Source of the DNA: Streptomyces sparsogenes
GTDB lineage: Bacteria > Actinomycetota > Actinomycetes > Streptomycetales > Streptomycetaceae
Direction: 5' to 3'
Assembly (NCBI RefSeq): GCF_001704635.1
Contig: NZ_MAXF01000060.1
Location: forward strand, 1-64,000
DNA: 64,000 bases
How positions within the stretch are numbered: the first letter of the stretch is position 1; each line of letters starts with the position of its first letter. The position numbers and the translations under genes are program-made. Under the pieces are notes generated by a model. It had not been told where the DNA came from, did no database searches, and worked only from the letters and a program-made list of their open reading frames with translations. Below, piece after piece: positions 23,901-31,635 of the stretch.

Positions 23901-25851
23901 CGTGGGCCTCGTCCCCGCGCAGCACGGGGCGCGGGACGCGCGCGGCGGAGCCGCCCAGGACGCCCAGGGCGGCGGCCTCGCCGTACGGGGCGGCCCCGTA
24001 CCGCCCAACGCCGGGCAGCGGCCCGGCGGCTGGCCCGCCGCCCCGGGCCCCCAGACGCCCCCGGACGCCCAAGGTGCCCAGGGCGGACCGGCCATGCCCG
24101 CACTGCCCGCCGCACGCACCCCCGAACAACAGCAGAACAACTGGAACCAGCCCGAGGGCGCCCCGTACGACGCGGACGCGGGCCCGTACGGCCCGGAGGG
24201 CGGCCCGGAAGACGGCCCGTACGAGACCGGCGGCGGCCCGCGGCCGGTGCCCGGCCCCGGCGTGCCCCAGCCCGCCCCGCAGCCCACCGGGCGGCGACGG
24301 GCCCGGCGACCGCTGACCGAGGACCAGTCGGGGTCTGGGAATCAGCCTGGACCGGGCGAGCAGCCGGGCCACGGCGGGATGTCGGAGCACGGAGGCCGGC
24401 CGGGGCAGGGCGGACAGCCGGGGCAGGGCCAGTTGCCCGCCATGCAGGAAGGCGCGCCGCAGCCGGGCGCCTGGCCGGGCGGTCCCGCGCCAGGCGGTCC
24501 CACACCGGGCGGTCCCGCGCCACGCGGCCCCCAGCCTCAGCCTCTGCCCCAGCGCCGGCCGCAGCAGTTGGCCGCGGCCGAGCCCGCCCCGGGCGCCGAC
24601 GCCTCGCAGGGGCGCTCGATCAGCGTGCGGACCCTTGGGCAGGGCGTGCCGTTCGCTCAGCAGGTCTCGGAGCATCACCCGCACCATTCGCAGGCGCAGC
24701 TCCAGACGCCGTCGGGCGGCACGGCCACGCCCGGGGGTTCGGGCAGGCGGCGCAAGCTGGCGGCCCGGCCCGACCCGGGCGATCCTGCCGCCTCGGCCGA
24801 GATCGAGCCGGCCGGCCGCGCGCAGCCGCCCCACCCCGGTGCCCAGCCCCACCCCGGTGCCCAACCACCCCCCGGTGCCCAGCCGCGCCCCGGAGGCCCG
24901 GCCCACCCCGGGGCCCAGCCCCACGGCGGTGCCCGCGGGCCCCAGCCGCGCCCCCAGCCGGTGGGGCCGGGGCCGCATCCGCACCGTCCCGCCGCGCCGC
25001 AGAGCGCGGGCCGCGCCTTCGCGATCGGCGCGCCCGACGAGGGCGCCGAGGGGCCGGAGCCGCTGGACGGGCCGAACGGCGCGGTCGAGGTCGTCGACGA
25101 CCGCACCCCGCCGCCCGACGACGAGCTGCCGCCCGAGCCCCTGGACAACCCGCGCCGCCTGCTCGTATGGCCGGCGCCTGACATGTCCACCCAGCAGGCG
25201 CTCAGCGACCGCGGCTACCGCCCGGTGATCGTGCATTCGCGGGAGGAGGTGGACGCGCAGATCGCGGCGTACCCGGCCGCGCTGTTCGTCGACCCGCTGA
25301 CCGGGCCGATCACCCGGACGGCGCTGCAGTCGCTGCGTACCGCCGCGGTCGCCGCCGAGGTGCCGGTGCTGGTGACGGCGGGGCTCGGCCAGGCGTCGCG
25401 GGAGGCGGCGTACGGCGCCGATCCGGCCGTCCTGTTCAAGGCGCTCGCCCCGCGCGACAGCGAGCAGCACCCGCCGCGGGTGCTGCTGATCGAGGAGCAC
25501 CAGCCGATCTCCGAGGCGCTGACGGCGACGCTGGAGCGGCGCGGCATGCAGGTCGCCAGGGCGGCTACGGACGCGGACGCGGTGACGCTCGCGGCGCAGA
25601 TGCGGCCGAATCTGGTGGTGATGGACCTGATGCAGGTGCGCCGCCGCCGGGCCGGGATCGTGGACTGGCTGCGGGGGAACGGGCTGCTCAACCGCACCCC
25701 GCTGGTCGTCTACACCTCCGCGGACATCGACCCGGCCAATCTGTCGCGGCTGAGTTCGGGCGAGACCGTGCTGTTCCTCGCGGAGCGCTCGACGAGCGCG
25801 GAGGTGCAGGGGCGGATCGTGGACCTGCTGGCCAAGATCGGCAACAACTGA
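20923..25851 (+). CDS. Giant PAS / degenerate histidine kinase / double-receiver protein
   Basis: A 1642-aa cytoplasmic multi-domain protein. PAS 1 (about 10-140) and PAS 2 (145-265); a Glu/Lys/His coiled coil (267-336, repeats of HAEELEKLTARH); a dimerisation/ATPase region (337-545); a low-complexity middle of about 860 residues; two receiver-like domains (about 1410-1505 and 1518-1640). The H box reads LDQSLRGPLLELRG, with Gln345 where the phospho-His should be, and no DxGxG box is visible, so kinase activity is probably lost. The receivers keep a central Asp (LFVDPL; VVMDLM); the second lacks the conserved Lys. The middle contains five GRRARR-type motifs and duplicated segments. GTG 20923 follows GGGAGGAAG; ATG 20872 would add 17 residues. 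Confidence 0.85.
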   Translation: MSSRPSRGAARLAAILDALPDALLLVNCNGTVVNANHIALETFEVPGTALVGRGLLDLLPTFDSNRIPGSMRRPGDQDEVGRTKPTRMVARRTDGVQFPVEVTSANLEDGRTPYADQYSYTGDELLMLVVRDLTGTLDTEAELARQQRQTEMILRAAAEGVVGVDTEGKVVLVNPSAAQILGYRASDLGGQELHPLVHHSRADGSPLPYEEAPLTETLRSGRKYRVRGQVLWAKDGSPVPVDLTTAPVRDGDQLVGAVMTFTDRRPEEALVAQHAEELEKVTAKHAEELEKLTARHAEEVEKLTARLNQERDELTARLAQERQEHAERYEAVAARNAQLLAVLDQSLRGPLLELRGELGVLADDPAGQLWPEANQILHHLAAGYTRMTTLVDNVLSYQRLDSGSEDFTRHPVSMDEVVTAGVEGAVELIGPGRAQFAVHAPPIEAEVDAERLAQALAHLIADVAGVDSTGKAAGGPGGATGDSTIVVAAAQRGDVVRIEVRGPYAGGDPVHEPIVRGIVRRHGGVLQTHEMPGMGGHAYVLEVPISAAAADQAGGPEDATAASAGTSGTGAAAGTAGRGASGPAADTGHTASGPGAAQGGTDGTGTGQTPTGRRARRGPNGTNGAGTNGAGAEGVGTNGTGTNGAGTNGAGAEGVGTHGAGMNSTGTNGAGTSGAGANGPATNGAGTNGAGTNGAGVGGSGGNGGGTHGGAAVPGAAPRTPGTQGAGHRAAHAGPAPLAPAPDGDDTAAAQQAEAEEPRPTGRRRARRHPAEGQPAAASANPETDGQGSGAHRHARAGAPQAGPRTGPQAAAMGPVPPQGVAGQPSPPAGRRARRGAPAEGGPGRSAFALPPAAADAAPQTGGWPAAAGPEAPPDAQGAQGGPAMPALPAARTPEQQQNNWNQPEDGPDPLPPAQPGAQPAGRRRARRALAEAPGRAGADQAQQPQPQPQRQGQPQAQSQPAGDPAGGRSPFALPPAAADRAPQSALPPELGPVGLVPAQHGARDARGGAAQDAQGGGLAVRGGPVPPNAGQRPGGWPAAPGPQTPPDAQGAQGGPAMPALPAARTPEQQQNNWNQPEGAPYDADAGPYGPEGGPEDGPYETGGGPRPVPGPGVPQPAPQPTGRRRARRPLTEDQSGSGNQPGPGEQPGHGGMSEHGGRPGQGGQPGQGQLPAMQEGAPQPGAWPGGPAPGGPTPGGPAPRGPQPQPLPQRRPQQLAAAEPAPGADASQGRSISVRTLGQGVPFAQQVSEHHPHHSQAQLQTPSGGTATPGGSGRRRKLAARPDPGDPAASAEIEPAGRAQPPHPGAQPHPGAQPPPGAQPRPGGPAHPGAQPHGGARGPQPRPQPVGPGPHPHRPAAPQSAGRAFAIGAPDEGAEGPEPLDGPNGAVEVVDDRTPPPDDELPPEPLDNPRRLLVWPAPDMSTQQALSDRGYRPVIVHSREEVDAQIAAYPAALFVDPLTGPITRTALQSLRTAAVAAEVPVLVTAGLGQASREAAYGADPAVLFKALAPRDSEQHPPRVLLIEEHQPISEALTATLERRGMQVARAATDADAVTLAAQMRPNLVVMDLMQVRRRRAGIVDWLRGNGLLNRTPLVVYTSADIDPANLSRLSSGETVLFLAERSTSAEVQGRIVDLLAKIGNN

Positions 25852-25876
25852 GGCCCGCCGACCGCCGGCCCTCGGG

Positions 25877-26593
25877 CTATGAACCCTGGGAGTGGGGACC
25901 GTCGGGTTCGGGGCCCTCGTGTTCGGAGCCCTCGTCTTCGGGGCCCTCGTGTTCGGGGCCCTCGTGTTCGGGGCCCTCGGCTTGCGAGCCCTTGGACGGT
26001 GAGCCCTCCGTGCCGGTGAGGCGGCGGACGGCGGCGTGGAGTGACTCGCTGAGCCGCGCGGCGTCCTCCTCCGTGTCGCCGACGAGCAGCCTGCGGAACT
26101 GCGACACGGCGAAGGGCCAGCCCGCCAGCGCGCTGATGACGAACACCAGGTGCTGCGGCGGGAGGTACCCGTCGATGGCGCCCCGCTCCTGCGCGGCGGC
26201 GAACGCGGCGGCCTTCGCCGCGTAGGACGCGCGCCGCTCCTCCTCCCGCTGGACCTCGGAACCGCCGCTTCCGTACTCGAGCCCCTCCCAGAGCATCAGC
26301 CGCAGCAGCTCGGGGTGGGCGGCGTGGTAGGCCATCAGGCGGTCCAGATAGCCGGCCGGGTCCTCGGGGTCGGGCGGGACCGCGGCCGCGAGGTCCAGCA
26401 TGGCGTGCTGTATGACCTGCCTGAACAGTTCGGCCTTGTCGCCGAAGTAGGCATAGATGAGCTGCTTGTTGGCCTTGGCCTCGCGGGCGATGCGGTCGAT
26501 GCGGGCCCCGGCGATGCCGTGGGCGGCGAATTCCGCGGTGGCCGCCGCGAAGATCCGGGCCTTCGTCGCCTCCGCGTCCCTTGCTTGTGCCAT
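25877..26593 (-). CDS. TetR-family repressor with acidic repeat tail
   Basis: A 238-aa TetR regulator. N-terminal HTH (about 5-52: ATKARIFAAATAEFAAHGIA, ARIDRIAREAKANKQLIYAYFGDK), then an all-helical ligand/dimer domain to about residue 197. The last ~40 residues are a Glu/Gly/Pro/His tail (EGPEHEGPEHEGPEDEGSEH) produced by tandem 15-bp DNA units, absent from ordinary TetR proteins. Divergent from an MFS exporter gene with two palindromes in the gap, so it most likely represses itself and the exporter until a drug-like ligand binds. ATG 26593; the frame extends upstream into the operator region. Confidence 0.9.
   Translation of the reverse strand: MAQARDAEATKARIFAAATAEFAAHGIAGARIDRIAREAKANKQLIYAYFGDKAELFRQVIQHAMLDLAAAVPPDPEDPAGYLDRLMAYHAAHPELLRLMLWEGLEYGSGGSEVQREEERRASYAAKAAAFAAAQERGAIDGYLPPQHLVFVISALAGWPFAVSQFRRLLVGDTEEDAARLSESLHAAVRRLTGTEGSPSKGSQAEGPEHEGPEHEGPEDEGSEHEGPEPDGPHSQGS
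25906..25995. repeat. Six 15-bp tandem units encoding the TetR tail
   Basis: Units at 25906, 25921, 25936, 25951, 25966 and 25981, consensus GTTCGGGGCCCTCGT; the last is degenerate. In frame with the TetR gene, so unit gain or loss changes the tail by five residues. Confidence 0.85.
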
Positions 26594-26603
26594 GGACCCA
26601 GGG

Positions 26604-26668
26604 TAACCAACTGTCTGGTTGACAACATCCCCCCGAGCCCGCAGACTCAATAACCAACCAGTTGGTTA
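26604..26668. promoter_or_regulatory. Two TetR-type operators in the tetR-MFS gap
   Basis: Site 1 at 26604-26621, TAACCAAC-TG-TCTGGTTG; site 2 at 26651-26668, TAACCAAC-CA-GTTGGTTA (perfect 8-bp arms). They lie between the divergent starts at 26593 and 26710. Site 1 begins 11 bp from the TetR start, so binding would block its promoter. Confidence 0.8.
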
Positions 26669-26709
26669 CGAGAAAAGCAGCAGGCATGCGCCGCGGGGAG
26701 GCATCAGCG

Positions 26710-28080
26710 ATGACGGTGGCAGAGACGCGTACGGGCACGGGCTCGGGCATGGCCACGCCTACGGGTACGGGTACGGGCACGGACGTACGTAGAGGCACGG
26801 ATACGGATACGGATATGGGTACGGGTAGGGATCCGGCCGTGCCGTCCGGCACCAGCCGTGCCACCGGCGCCGGGCCCCGCCCCCGCGCCCGGCGCGACGG
26901 CCCGCCCAGCGGAGTGTTCCTCGCGGTCATCGCCCTCTGCACCGCCGTGACCGCCGCCAACATCTACCTCGCCGCGCCGCTCCTCAATCTGATCGCCCGC
27001 GACCTCGGCGTCGCCCCGTCGGCCGCCGGGTGGATCGCCTCCGTCGCCCAGCTCGGCTACGCGGCCGGACTGCTGCTCTTCGCGCCCCTCGGCGACACCG
27101 CCAACCGCCGCCGCCTCGTCGGCGCGCTGTCCGCCGCGGCGGGCGTGGCCCTGGTCGTCGCGGGACTGGCGCCGGGGCTGCCCGCGCTCGGAGCCGCCGT
27201 CTTCGCGGCCTCCGCCGCCACGGTCGTACCGCAGCTGCTGGTGCCGCTCGTCGCCGAACGCGCCCCGGCCGCGCGGCGCGGCCGCCACCTCGGCGTCGTC
27301 GTCGCCGGGCTGTTCGCCGGCGTGGTCGCGGCCCGGGTGCTGGGCGGGCTCGCCGGGCAGGCGTACGGCTGGCGCGCCGTCTTCCTCGGCGCGGCGGGCC
27401 TGACCGCGCTCATCGGCCTGGCGACCGCCGCGCTGCTGCCGGCCGAGACCCGTCCGCGCGCCAAGACCCACCCGTCGGCGATCCTCAAGGGCGTCGCGCG
27501 GGTGCCGCGGATGCTCGCCACCTCCTCTGAACTGCGGAGCGCGTGCCTGCGGCAGGCCGGGTTGTACGGGGCGTGGAGCGCCCTGTGGACGGCGCTGGCC
27601 CTGCTGCTCACCGGGCCCGGATACGGCATGTCGACGGGCACGGCCGGCCTGTTCGGCCTGTTCGGGCTGACCGCAAGCGCCGTGGCGCCGCTGTCCGGCG
27701 GCCTGGTGGACCGGTTCGGGGTGACCCGGGTGGTCGGCGCCGCGTATGTGCTCGCCGCCGCCTCCGTACCGCTGTTCTGGCTCGGCGGCTCCTGGATCTG
27801 GGCGCTGTGCGCGGCGGCGGTGCTGCTGCACGCGGGGCTGACGGCGGGGCAGGTGGCCAACCAGACCCGGGCCCTGACCTCGACCGCCTCGCCGGCCACG
27901 GCCAACACGGCCTACATCGTCTCGGCGTTCATCGGCGGAGCCACCGCTTCGGCGCTCGCGGGGCCCGCGTTCGAGCGGTGGGGCTGGGGCGGGGTATGCG
28001 CCGTCGCCGTCTGCTGGCTGGCCCTCGGCTGGCTGGGCGCCGCCCGACGCCGTCCCGGCCGGGCCACCCGTACGCGTTGA
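26710..28080 (+). CDS. MFS transporter (DHA1-like exporter)
   Basis: A 456-aa major-facilitator protein with twelve predicted helices beginning at about residue 75 (FLAVIALCTAVTAANIYLAA). Motif A variant LGDTANRRRLVGAL after helix 2 is present. The N-terminal 70 residues are low complexity (TGTGTGTD, GTDTDTDMGTGRD), encoded by ACGGGT/ACGGAT hexamer repeats, so slippage has lengthened the cytoplasmic tail. ATG 26710 follows GGGGAGG; ATG 26686 is an alternative. Divergent from, and presumably repressed by, the TetR gene. The substrate is unknown. The next 180 bp are a GC-rich CCCGGACCC-type low-complexity stretch without a gene. Confidence 0.88.
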   Translation: MTVAETRTGTGSGMATPTGTGTGTDVRRGTDTDTDMGTGRDPAVPSGTSRATGAGPRPRARRDGPPSGVFLAVIALCTAVTAANIYLAAPLLNLIARDLGVAPSAAGWIASVAQLGYAAGLLLFAPLGDTANRRRLVGALSAAAGVALVVAGLAPGLPALGAAVFAASAATVVPQLLVPLVAERAPAARRGRHLGVVVAGLFAGVVAARVLGGLAGQAYGWRAVFLGAAGLTALIGLATAALLPAETRPRAKTHPSAILKGVARVPRMLATSSELRSACLRQAGLYGAWSALWTALALLLTGPGYGMSTGTAGLFGLFGLTASAVAPLSGGLVDRFGVTRVVGAAYVLAAASVPLFWLGGSWIWALCAAAVLLHAGLTAGQVANQTRALTSTASPATANTAYIVSAFIGGATASALAGPAFERWGWGGVCAVAVCWLALGWLGAARRRPGRATRTR

Positions 28081-28264
28081 CCGACCGCCCAGGATTCGGT
28101 CCCCGGCCCCGGACCCGGACCCCGGACCCGGTCCCGGACCCGGTCCCCGGTCTCGGCCCCGGACTCGTGCTGGGCCCCGGCCTCGGCTTCTGCTTCGCGC
28201 CCGACATCGGGAGCATCGGAGCTTTTCGGGGGCGTGGACTTGGTCGTCCGCGCCCCTCGGCCGC

Positions 28265-29917
28265 CTAGCCGAGCTTCGTCACCTCCAGCTCACCGTCCGC
28301 GTACCACCTGCGGATGACCTTCTTGTCGAACTTCCCCACGCTCGTCTTCGGCACCTCCTCAATCAGCGCCCAGCGCTCCGGCAGCTGCCAGTGCGCGATC
28401 CGCTCCGCGAGGAACGCCCGGAGCTCCTCGTAATCGACCTCGACGCTGTCCTTCAGCACCACCGTCGCCAGCGGGCGCTCCCCCCACTTCTCGTCCGGCA
28501 CCGCGACCACCGCCGCCTCGGCGACATGCGGGTGGGCCATCAGATGGTTCTCCAGCTCGACCGACGAGATCCATTCGCCGCCCGACTTGATGACGTCCTT
28601 CGCCCGGTCCGTCAGCGTCAGAAAGCCGTCCGCCGTGATGGCGCCGACATCGCCGGTCTTCAGCCAGCCGTCGGCGGTGAACTTGTCCTCCGGGCGGAAT
28701 GGCTCGCCCTCCGCCCCGCCGTAGTACGCGGCCGCGATCCACGGACCGCGCACCTCCAGCTCGCCCACCGACGTGCCGTCCCAGGGCACGAGCTCGCCGT
28801 CGGGCGCGGTCAGCCGGTACTCCACCGAGGCCGGGAAGCGGCCCTGGGACTCGCGGTACGGCCACTCCTCCTCCGCCGTGAGACCGGCGGGCGGATGGGC
28901 CACGGACCCGAGCGGCGAGAGTTCCGTCATGCCCCAGGCGTGCACCACCCGGATGCCGTGCCGCTCCTCGAACGCCCTCATCAACGACGGCGGGCAGGCC
29001 GCCCCTCCGATGTAGACCTCGCGCAGCGAGGACACGTCCCGCGGCTTGGCGTCGAGCTCGGACAGCAGCCCCTGCCAGATGGTGGGGACGGCGGCGCTGA
29101 GGGTGGGGCGGACCGCCTCGATCATGTCGGCGAGCGGGGCCGGGTGCAGAAAGCGGTCGGGCATCAGCATGGAGGCGCCCGCCATGAAGGCGGCGTGCGG
29201 GGTGCCCCACGCATTGGCGTGGAACATCGGCACCACCGGCAGCAGGGTGTCCTTCGCGGACATGCCGAACGCCTCGGCGCTGTTGACCTGCATCGAGTGC
29301 AGATAGATCGAACGGTGGCTGTAAGCCACGCCCTTCGGGTCACCGGTCGTCCCGGACGTGTAGCACAGGGCCGCGGCCCGGCGCTCATCCGTGACGGGCC
29401 AGGGGTAACGCGCGGGACGGCCCTCGATCAGCTCCTCGTAGTCGTGGACGTTCGCCCGGCACCCGTCCAGAACGGAGCGGTCCCCCGGCCCGGCGACGAC
29501 CACGTGCTCCACGGAACCGAGCCGGGGCAGGAGCGGGGCGAGCAGCGGCAGCAGCGAGCCGTTGACGAGGATCACGCGGTCGGCGGCGTGATTGATGATC
29601 CAGGTCAACTGGTCGGCGGGCAGCCGGAGATTGAGGGTGTGCAGCACGGCCCCCATCGAGGGCACCGCCAGATACGCCTCCAGGTGCTCGCAGTTGTTCC
29701 ACATGAGCGAGCCCACGACCTGGTCCTCTTCGACGCCGAGCTCGTCGCGCAGCGCGTTCGCCAGCTGGATCGACCGCAGCGCCACGTCGTAGAAGGTACG
29801 GCGCTCCGGCTCGCCGTCACCGGTCCAGGTGATGACTTGCGCCTTGCTGTGCGTCAGCGCCCCGTGGACGAGGATGCGGGTCACGGTCAGCGGTACGTCC
29901 TGCATCGTGCTGAGCAC
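28265..29917 (-). CDS. Acyl-CoA synthetase (fatty-acid-CoA ligase)
   Basis: A 550-aa adenylate-forming enzyme activating a carboxylic acid to its CoA thioester. P-loop [18 protein letters not shown]5-type motif [13 protein letters not shown]7/A8 motifs GWLKTGDVG and [14 protein letters not shown], and catalytic Lys near the end in [11 protein letters not shown]. Typical of medium/long-chain FadD-like enzymes; the exact chain is unknown. GTG 29917 ([15 protein letters not shown]) follows CTGGAGG and matches the family N-terminus; the frame continues upstream without meaning. It lies 2 kb from the beta-oxidation-like operon at 31.6-36.7 kb on the same strand but is separated from it by two unrelated genes. 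Confidence 0.92.
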   Translation of the reverse strand: MLSTMQDVPLTVTRILVHGALTHSKAQVITWTGDGEPERRTFYDVALRSIQLANALRDELGVEEDQVVGSLMWNNCEHLEAYLAVPSMGAVLHTLNLRLPADQLTWIINHAADRVILVNGSLLPLLAPLLPRLGSVEHVVVAGPGDRSVLDGCRANVHDYEELIEGRPARYPWPVTDERRAAALCYTSGTTGDPKGVAYSHRSIYLHSMQVNSAEAFGMSAKDTLLPVVPMFHANAWGTPHAAFMAGASMLMPDRFLHPAPLADMIEAVRPTLSAAVPTIWQGLLSELDAKPRDVSSLREVYIGGAACPPSLMRAFEERHGIRVVHAWGMTELSPLGSVAHPPAGLTAEEEWPYRESQGRFPASVEYRLTAPDGELVPWDGTSVGELEVRGPWIAAAYYGGAEGEPFRPEDKFTADGWLKTGDVGAITADGFLTLTDRAKDVIKSGGEWISSVELENHLMAHPHVAEAAVVAVPDEKWGERPLATVVLKDSVEVDYEELRAFLAERIAHWQLPERWALIEEVPKTSVGKFDKKVIRRWYADGELEVTKLG

Positions 29918-30000
29918 CGGGGCCTCCAGGGTTCCGGTTACGCGCGGGCGAGGTGTCCGCCGATTCTGCAGCCGACCGGACGGTATGTCACTAGGTCCGG

Positions 30001-30531
30001 TCAGGCCGCCCGGGTGAGGGCCGGGTCCTCGCGCAGCTTGCCGAGGGCGCGCGAGACGGCGCTCTTGACCGTGCCCACCGACACGCCCAGCACCTCGGCC
30101 GTCTGGGCCTCGCTGAGGTCCTCGTAATACCTGAGGACGACCATGGCCCGCTGCCGGTCGGGCAGCCGCAGCACCGCCCGCCACATCGCGTCCCGCAACA
30201 CCTGCTGCTCCGCGGGGTCCGGGGCGGGGACCGGATCCGGCTCGGGCAGCTCCTCGCACACGAACTCGTCGACCTTGCGCTTGCGCCACTGCGAGGTCCG
30301 CGTGTTCACCAACGCCCGGCGGACGTACCCGTCCAGCGCGTTGTGGTCCTCTATCCGCTCCCACGCCACGTACGTCTTGGCCAGCGCGGTCTGCAACAGA
30401 TCCTCCGCGTCCCAGGCGTTCGCGCTCAGCGCGCGGGCGGTGCGCAGCAGCACCGGCCCCCGCGCCCGCACGTACGACGCGAAGGACGGAAACGCGGCGG
30501 TGGACGCGCCGGTGCACACACTCGTGGTCAT
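30001..30531 (-). CDS. SigE-family ECF sigma factor
   Basis: A 176-aa sigma factor of the Streptomyces 'SigE family' (small ECF with sigma-70 region 2 and region 4). Region 2: LLRTARALSANAWDAEDLLQ and AYVAWERIEDHNALDGYVRR; region 4: LPDRQRAMVVLRYYEDLSEA, then TAEVLGVSVGTVKSAVSRAL as the -35-binding HTH. ATG 30531 with GTGGGAGG upstream. No membrane anti-sigma gene is adjacent, which is usual for this subfamily. A short dyad lies about 60 bp upstream of the start. Confidence 0.9.
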   Translation of the reverse strand: MTTSVCTGASTAAFPSFASYVRARGPVLLRTARALSANAWDAEDLLQTALAKTYVAWERIEDHNALDGYVRRALVNTRTSQWRKRKVDEFVCEELPEPDPVPAPDPAEQQVLRDAMWRAVLRLPDRQRAMVVLRYYEDLSEAQTAEVLGVSVGTVKSAVSRALGKLREDPALTRAA

Positions 30532-30591
30532 GCCTCCCACGCTAGGAGCGGGCAGCGGTCGATGGATCGGCCGTAAGTGCCGAAGGCGCCT

Positions 30592-30604
30592 CAACCTCAG
30601 GTTG
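30592..30604. promoter_or_regulatory. Dyad CAACCT-C-AGGTTG upstream of the sigma gene
   Basis: A 6-bp inverted repeat with 1-nt spacer, extended imperfectly to CCTCAACCT/AGGTTGTAGG, about 60 bp before the sigma start. The shape recalls MerR-family operators placed between -35 and -10. Purely a pattern observation. Confidence 0.4.
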
Positions 30605-30724
30605 TAGGAGCGGGGCCGGCATCACCTCCTGCGGGGGGAGGGGTGGCGGAGAGTACCTCAGGGTTGTGCCCCAGGGGTGGTACGGCGAGGGGGGTACGAC
30701 CGGGGGCTCGGCCGACGGCCGGGG

Positions 30725-31582
30725 TCAGTCGATGATCGCCACGGGGGCGTCGACCTTGTTGCGGTCGATCTGCAGGGTCCGGCCGCCGTGCGTCTCGGTG
30801 ACATTGCCGACGTACTGGTGGATACGGCGGTGCGGATGCCAGGCACTCTTGGGCAGGACCGGCTCCCCGGACAGCGATGCCTTCCCGCTCCAGCGTGCGA
30901 ACCACATCACGGAGGGGAGGTCGTGCTTCCCGGCCTCGCGGGCCTGCTCCAGATGCAGCACCCCCGACTCGGCGCTGCTGTAGAAGCCCGGGAAATAGCC
31001 GTGCGAGCGCACTTCCCGGTTCCAGCCGCGGATGAAGGAGAGCGTGGTCTTGGCGCACTTGGTGCGCCACTGCTCGTAGGCCTCCATGTCGAGGTAGAGC
31101 GCGCTGCGCTTCTTGAGGGCCAGCGCCTTGGCCCGGTTGACCGCGTCCTTGCCCTCCTTGCGCCCCTGCGACCAGGGCTTGTCGCCGATGGGGACGTGCT
31201 TCTTGTTCTTGTTGCGGACGCAGGGGGACTGCGAGCCGACATAGATGGGCAGCACCCGCCAGCCGATGGCACGGGTCCCCCGCATCCAGGAAACGCCGAG
31301 GTTCGGCTGGCTCGGGCAGGCCCGGCCGCGGCCCCCGTAGTAGACGCCGACCGCGCCGTACCGGGATCCGCTCCAGGCACGCAGGGTCTCGAGCGAGGGG
31401 GCGTGGCAGGTGTCCAGGGCCCAGCCACGGAAGACCTTGGCGCCCAGCGGCCGAGGGTCGGGGAGGGCCGCCTCGGGGGAGGAGGCGGCGGAAGGGGCGC
31501 CGACGATCAGCGTGGCCGGCGTCGCGGACAGGCCGACCGCACATCCGACGATCTTCCATCTGATCTTCTTTCTTCGGTCCAT
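30725..31582 (-). CDS. Secreted DUF1906 (glycoside-hydrolase-like) protein
   Basis: A 285-aa exported protein: basic N-terminus RRKKIRWK, hydrophobic signal segment, cleavage near GAPSAAS, then a domain starting GAKVFRGWALDTCHAPSLET that is typical of DUF1906 (Rv2525c-like, TIM-barrel resembling GH25 lysozymes). The barrel ends with WFARWSGKASLSG and QYVGNV. Acidic residues in LYLDMEAYE are in the position of the GH25 DxE motif. Several cysteines fit an extracellular location. Enzymatic activity is unproven for the family. ATG 31582; ribosome site not obvious. Confidence 0.8.
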   Translation of the reverse strand: MDRRKKIRWKIVGCAVGLSATPATLIVGAPSAASSPEAALPDPRPLGAKVFRGWALDTCHAPSLETLRAWSGSRYGAVGVYYGGRGRACPSQPNLGVSWMRGTRAIGWRVLPIYVGSQSPCVRNKNKKHVPIGDKPWSQGRKEGKDAVNRAKALALKKRSALYLDMEAYEQWRTKCAKTTLSFIRGWNREVRSHGYFPGFYSSAESGVLHLEQAREAGKHDLPSVMWFARWSGKASLSGEPVLPKSAWHPHRRIHQYVGNVTETHGGRTLQIDRNKVDAPVAIID

Positions 31583-31635
31583 ATGACGAGTCAAAGTGCC
31601 GGTGGGGGGACCGGCCCCGCAGACACGCGCGCGGT

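Noticed and set aside
20419..25500. A 1693-codon open frame antisense to the giant PAS protein
   Set aside because: Arg/Gly/Leu-rich shadow created by GC-rich third positions of the real gene; no domain, no ribosome site.
28081..28264. CCCGGACCC-type repeats downstream of the MFS gene, considered as a CRISPR-like or regulatory array
   Set aside because: Irregular low-complexity GC sequence without constant repeat/spacer lengths. No CRISPR array was seen anywhere in the window.
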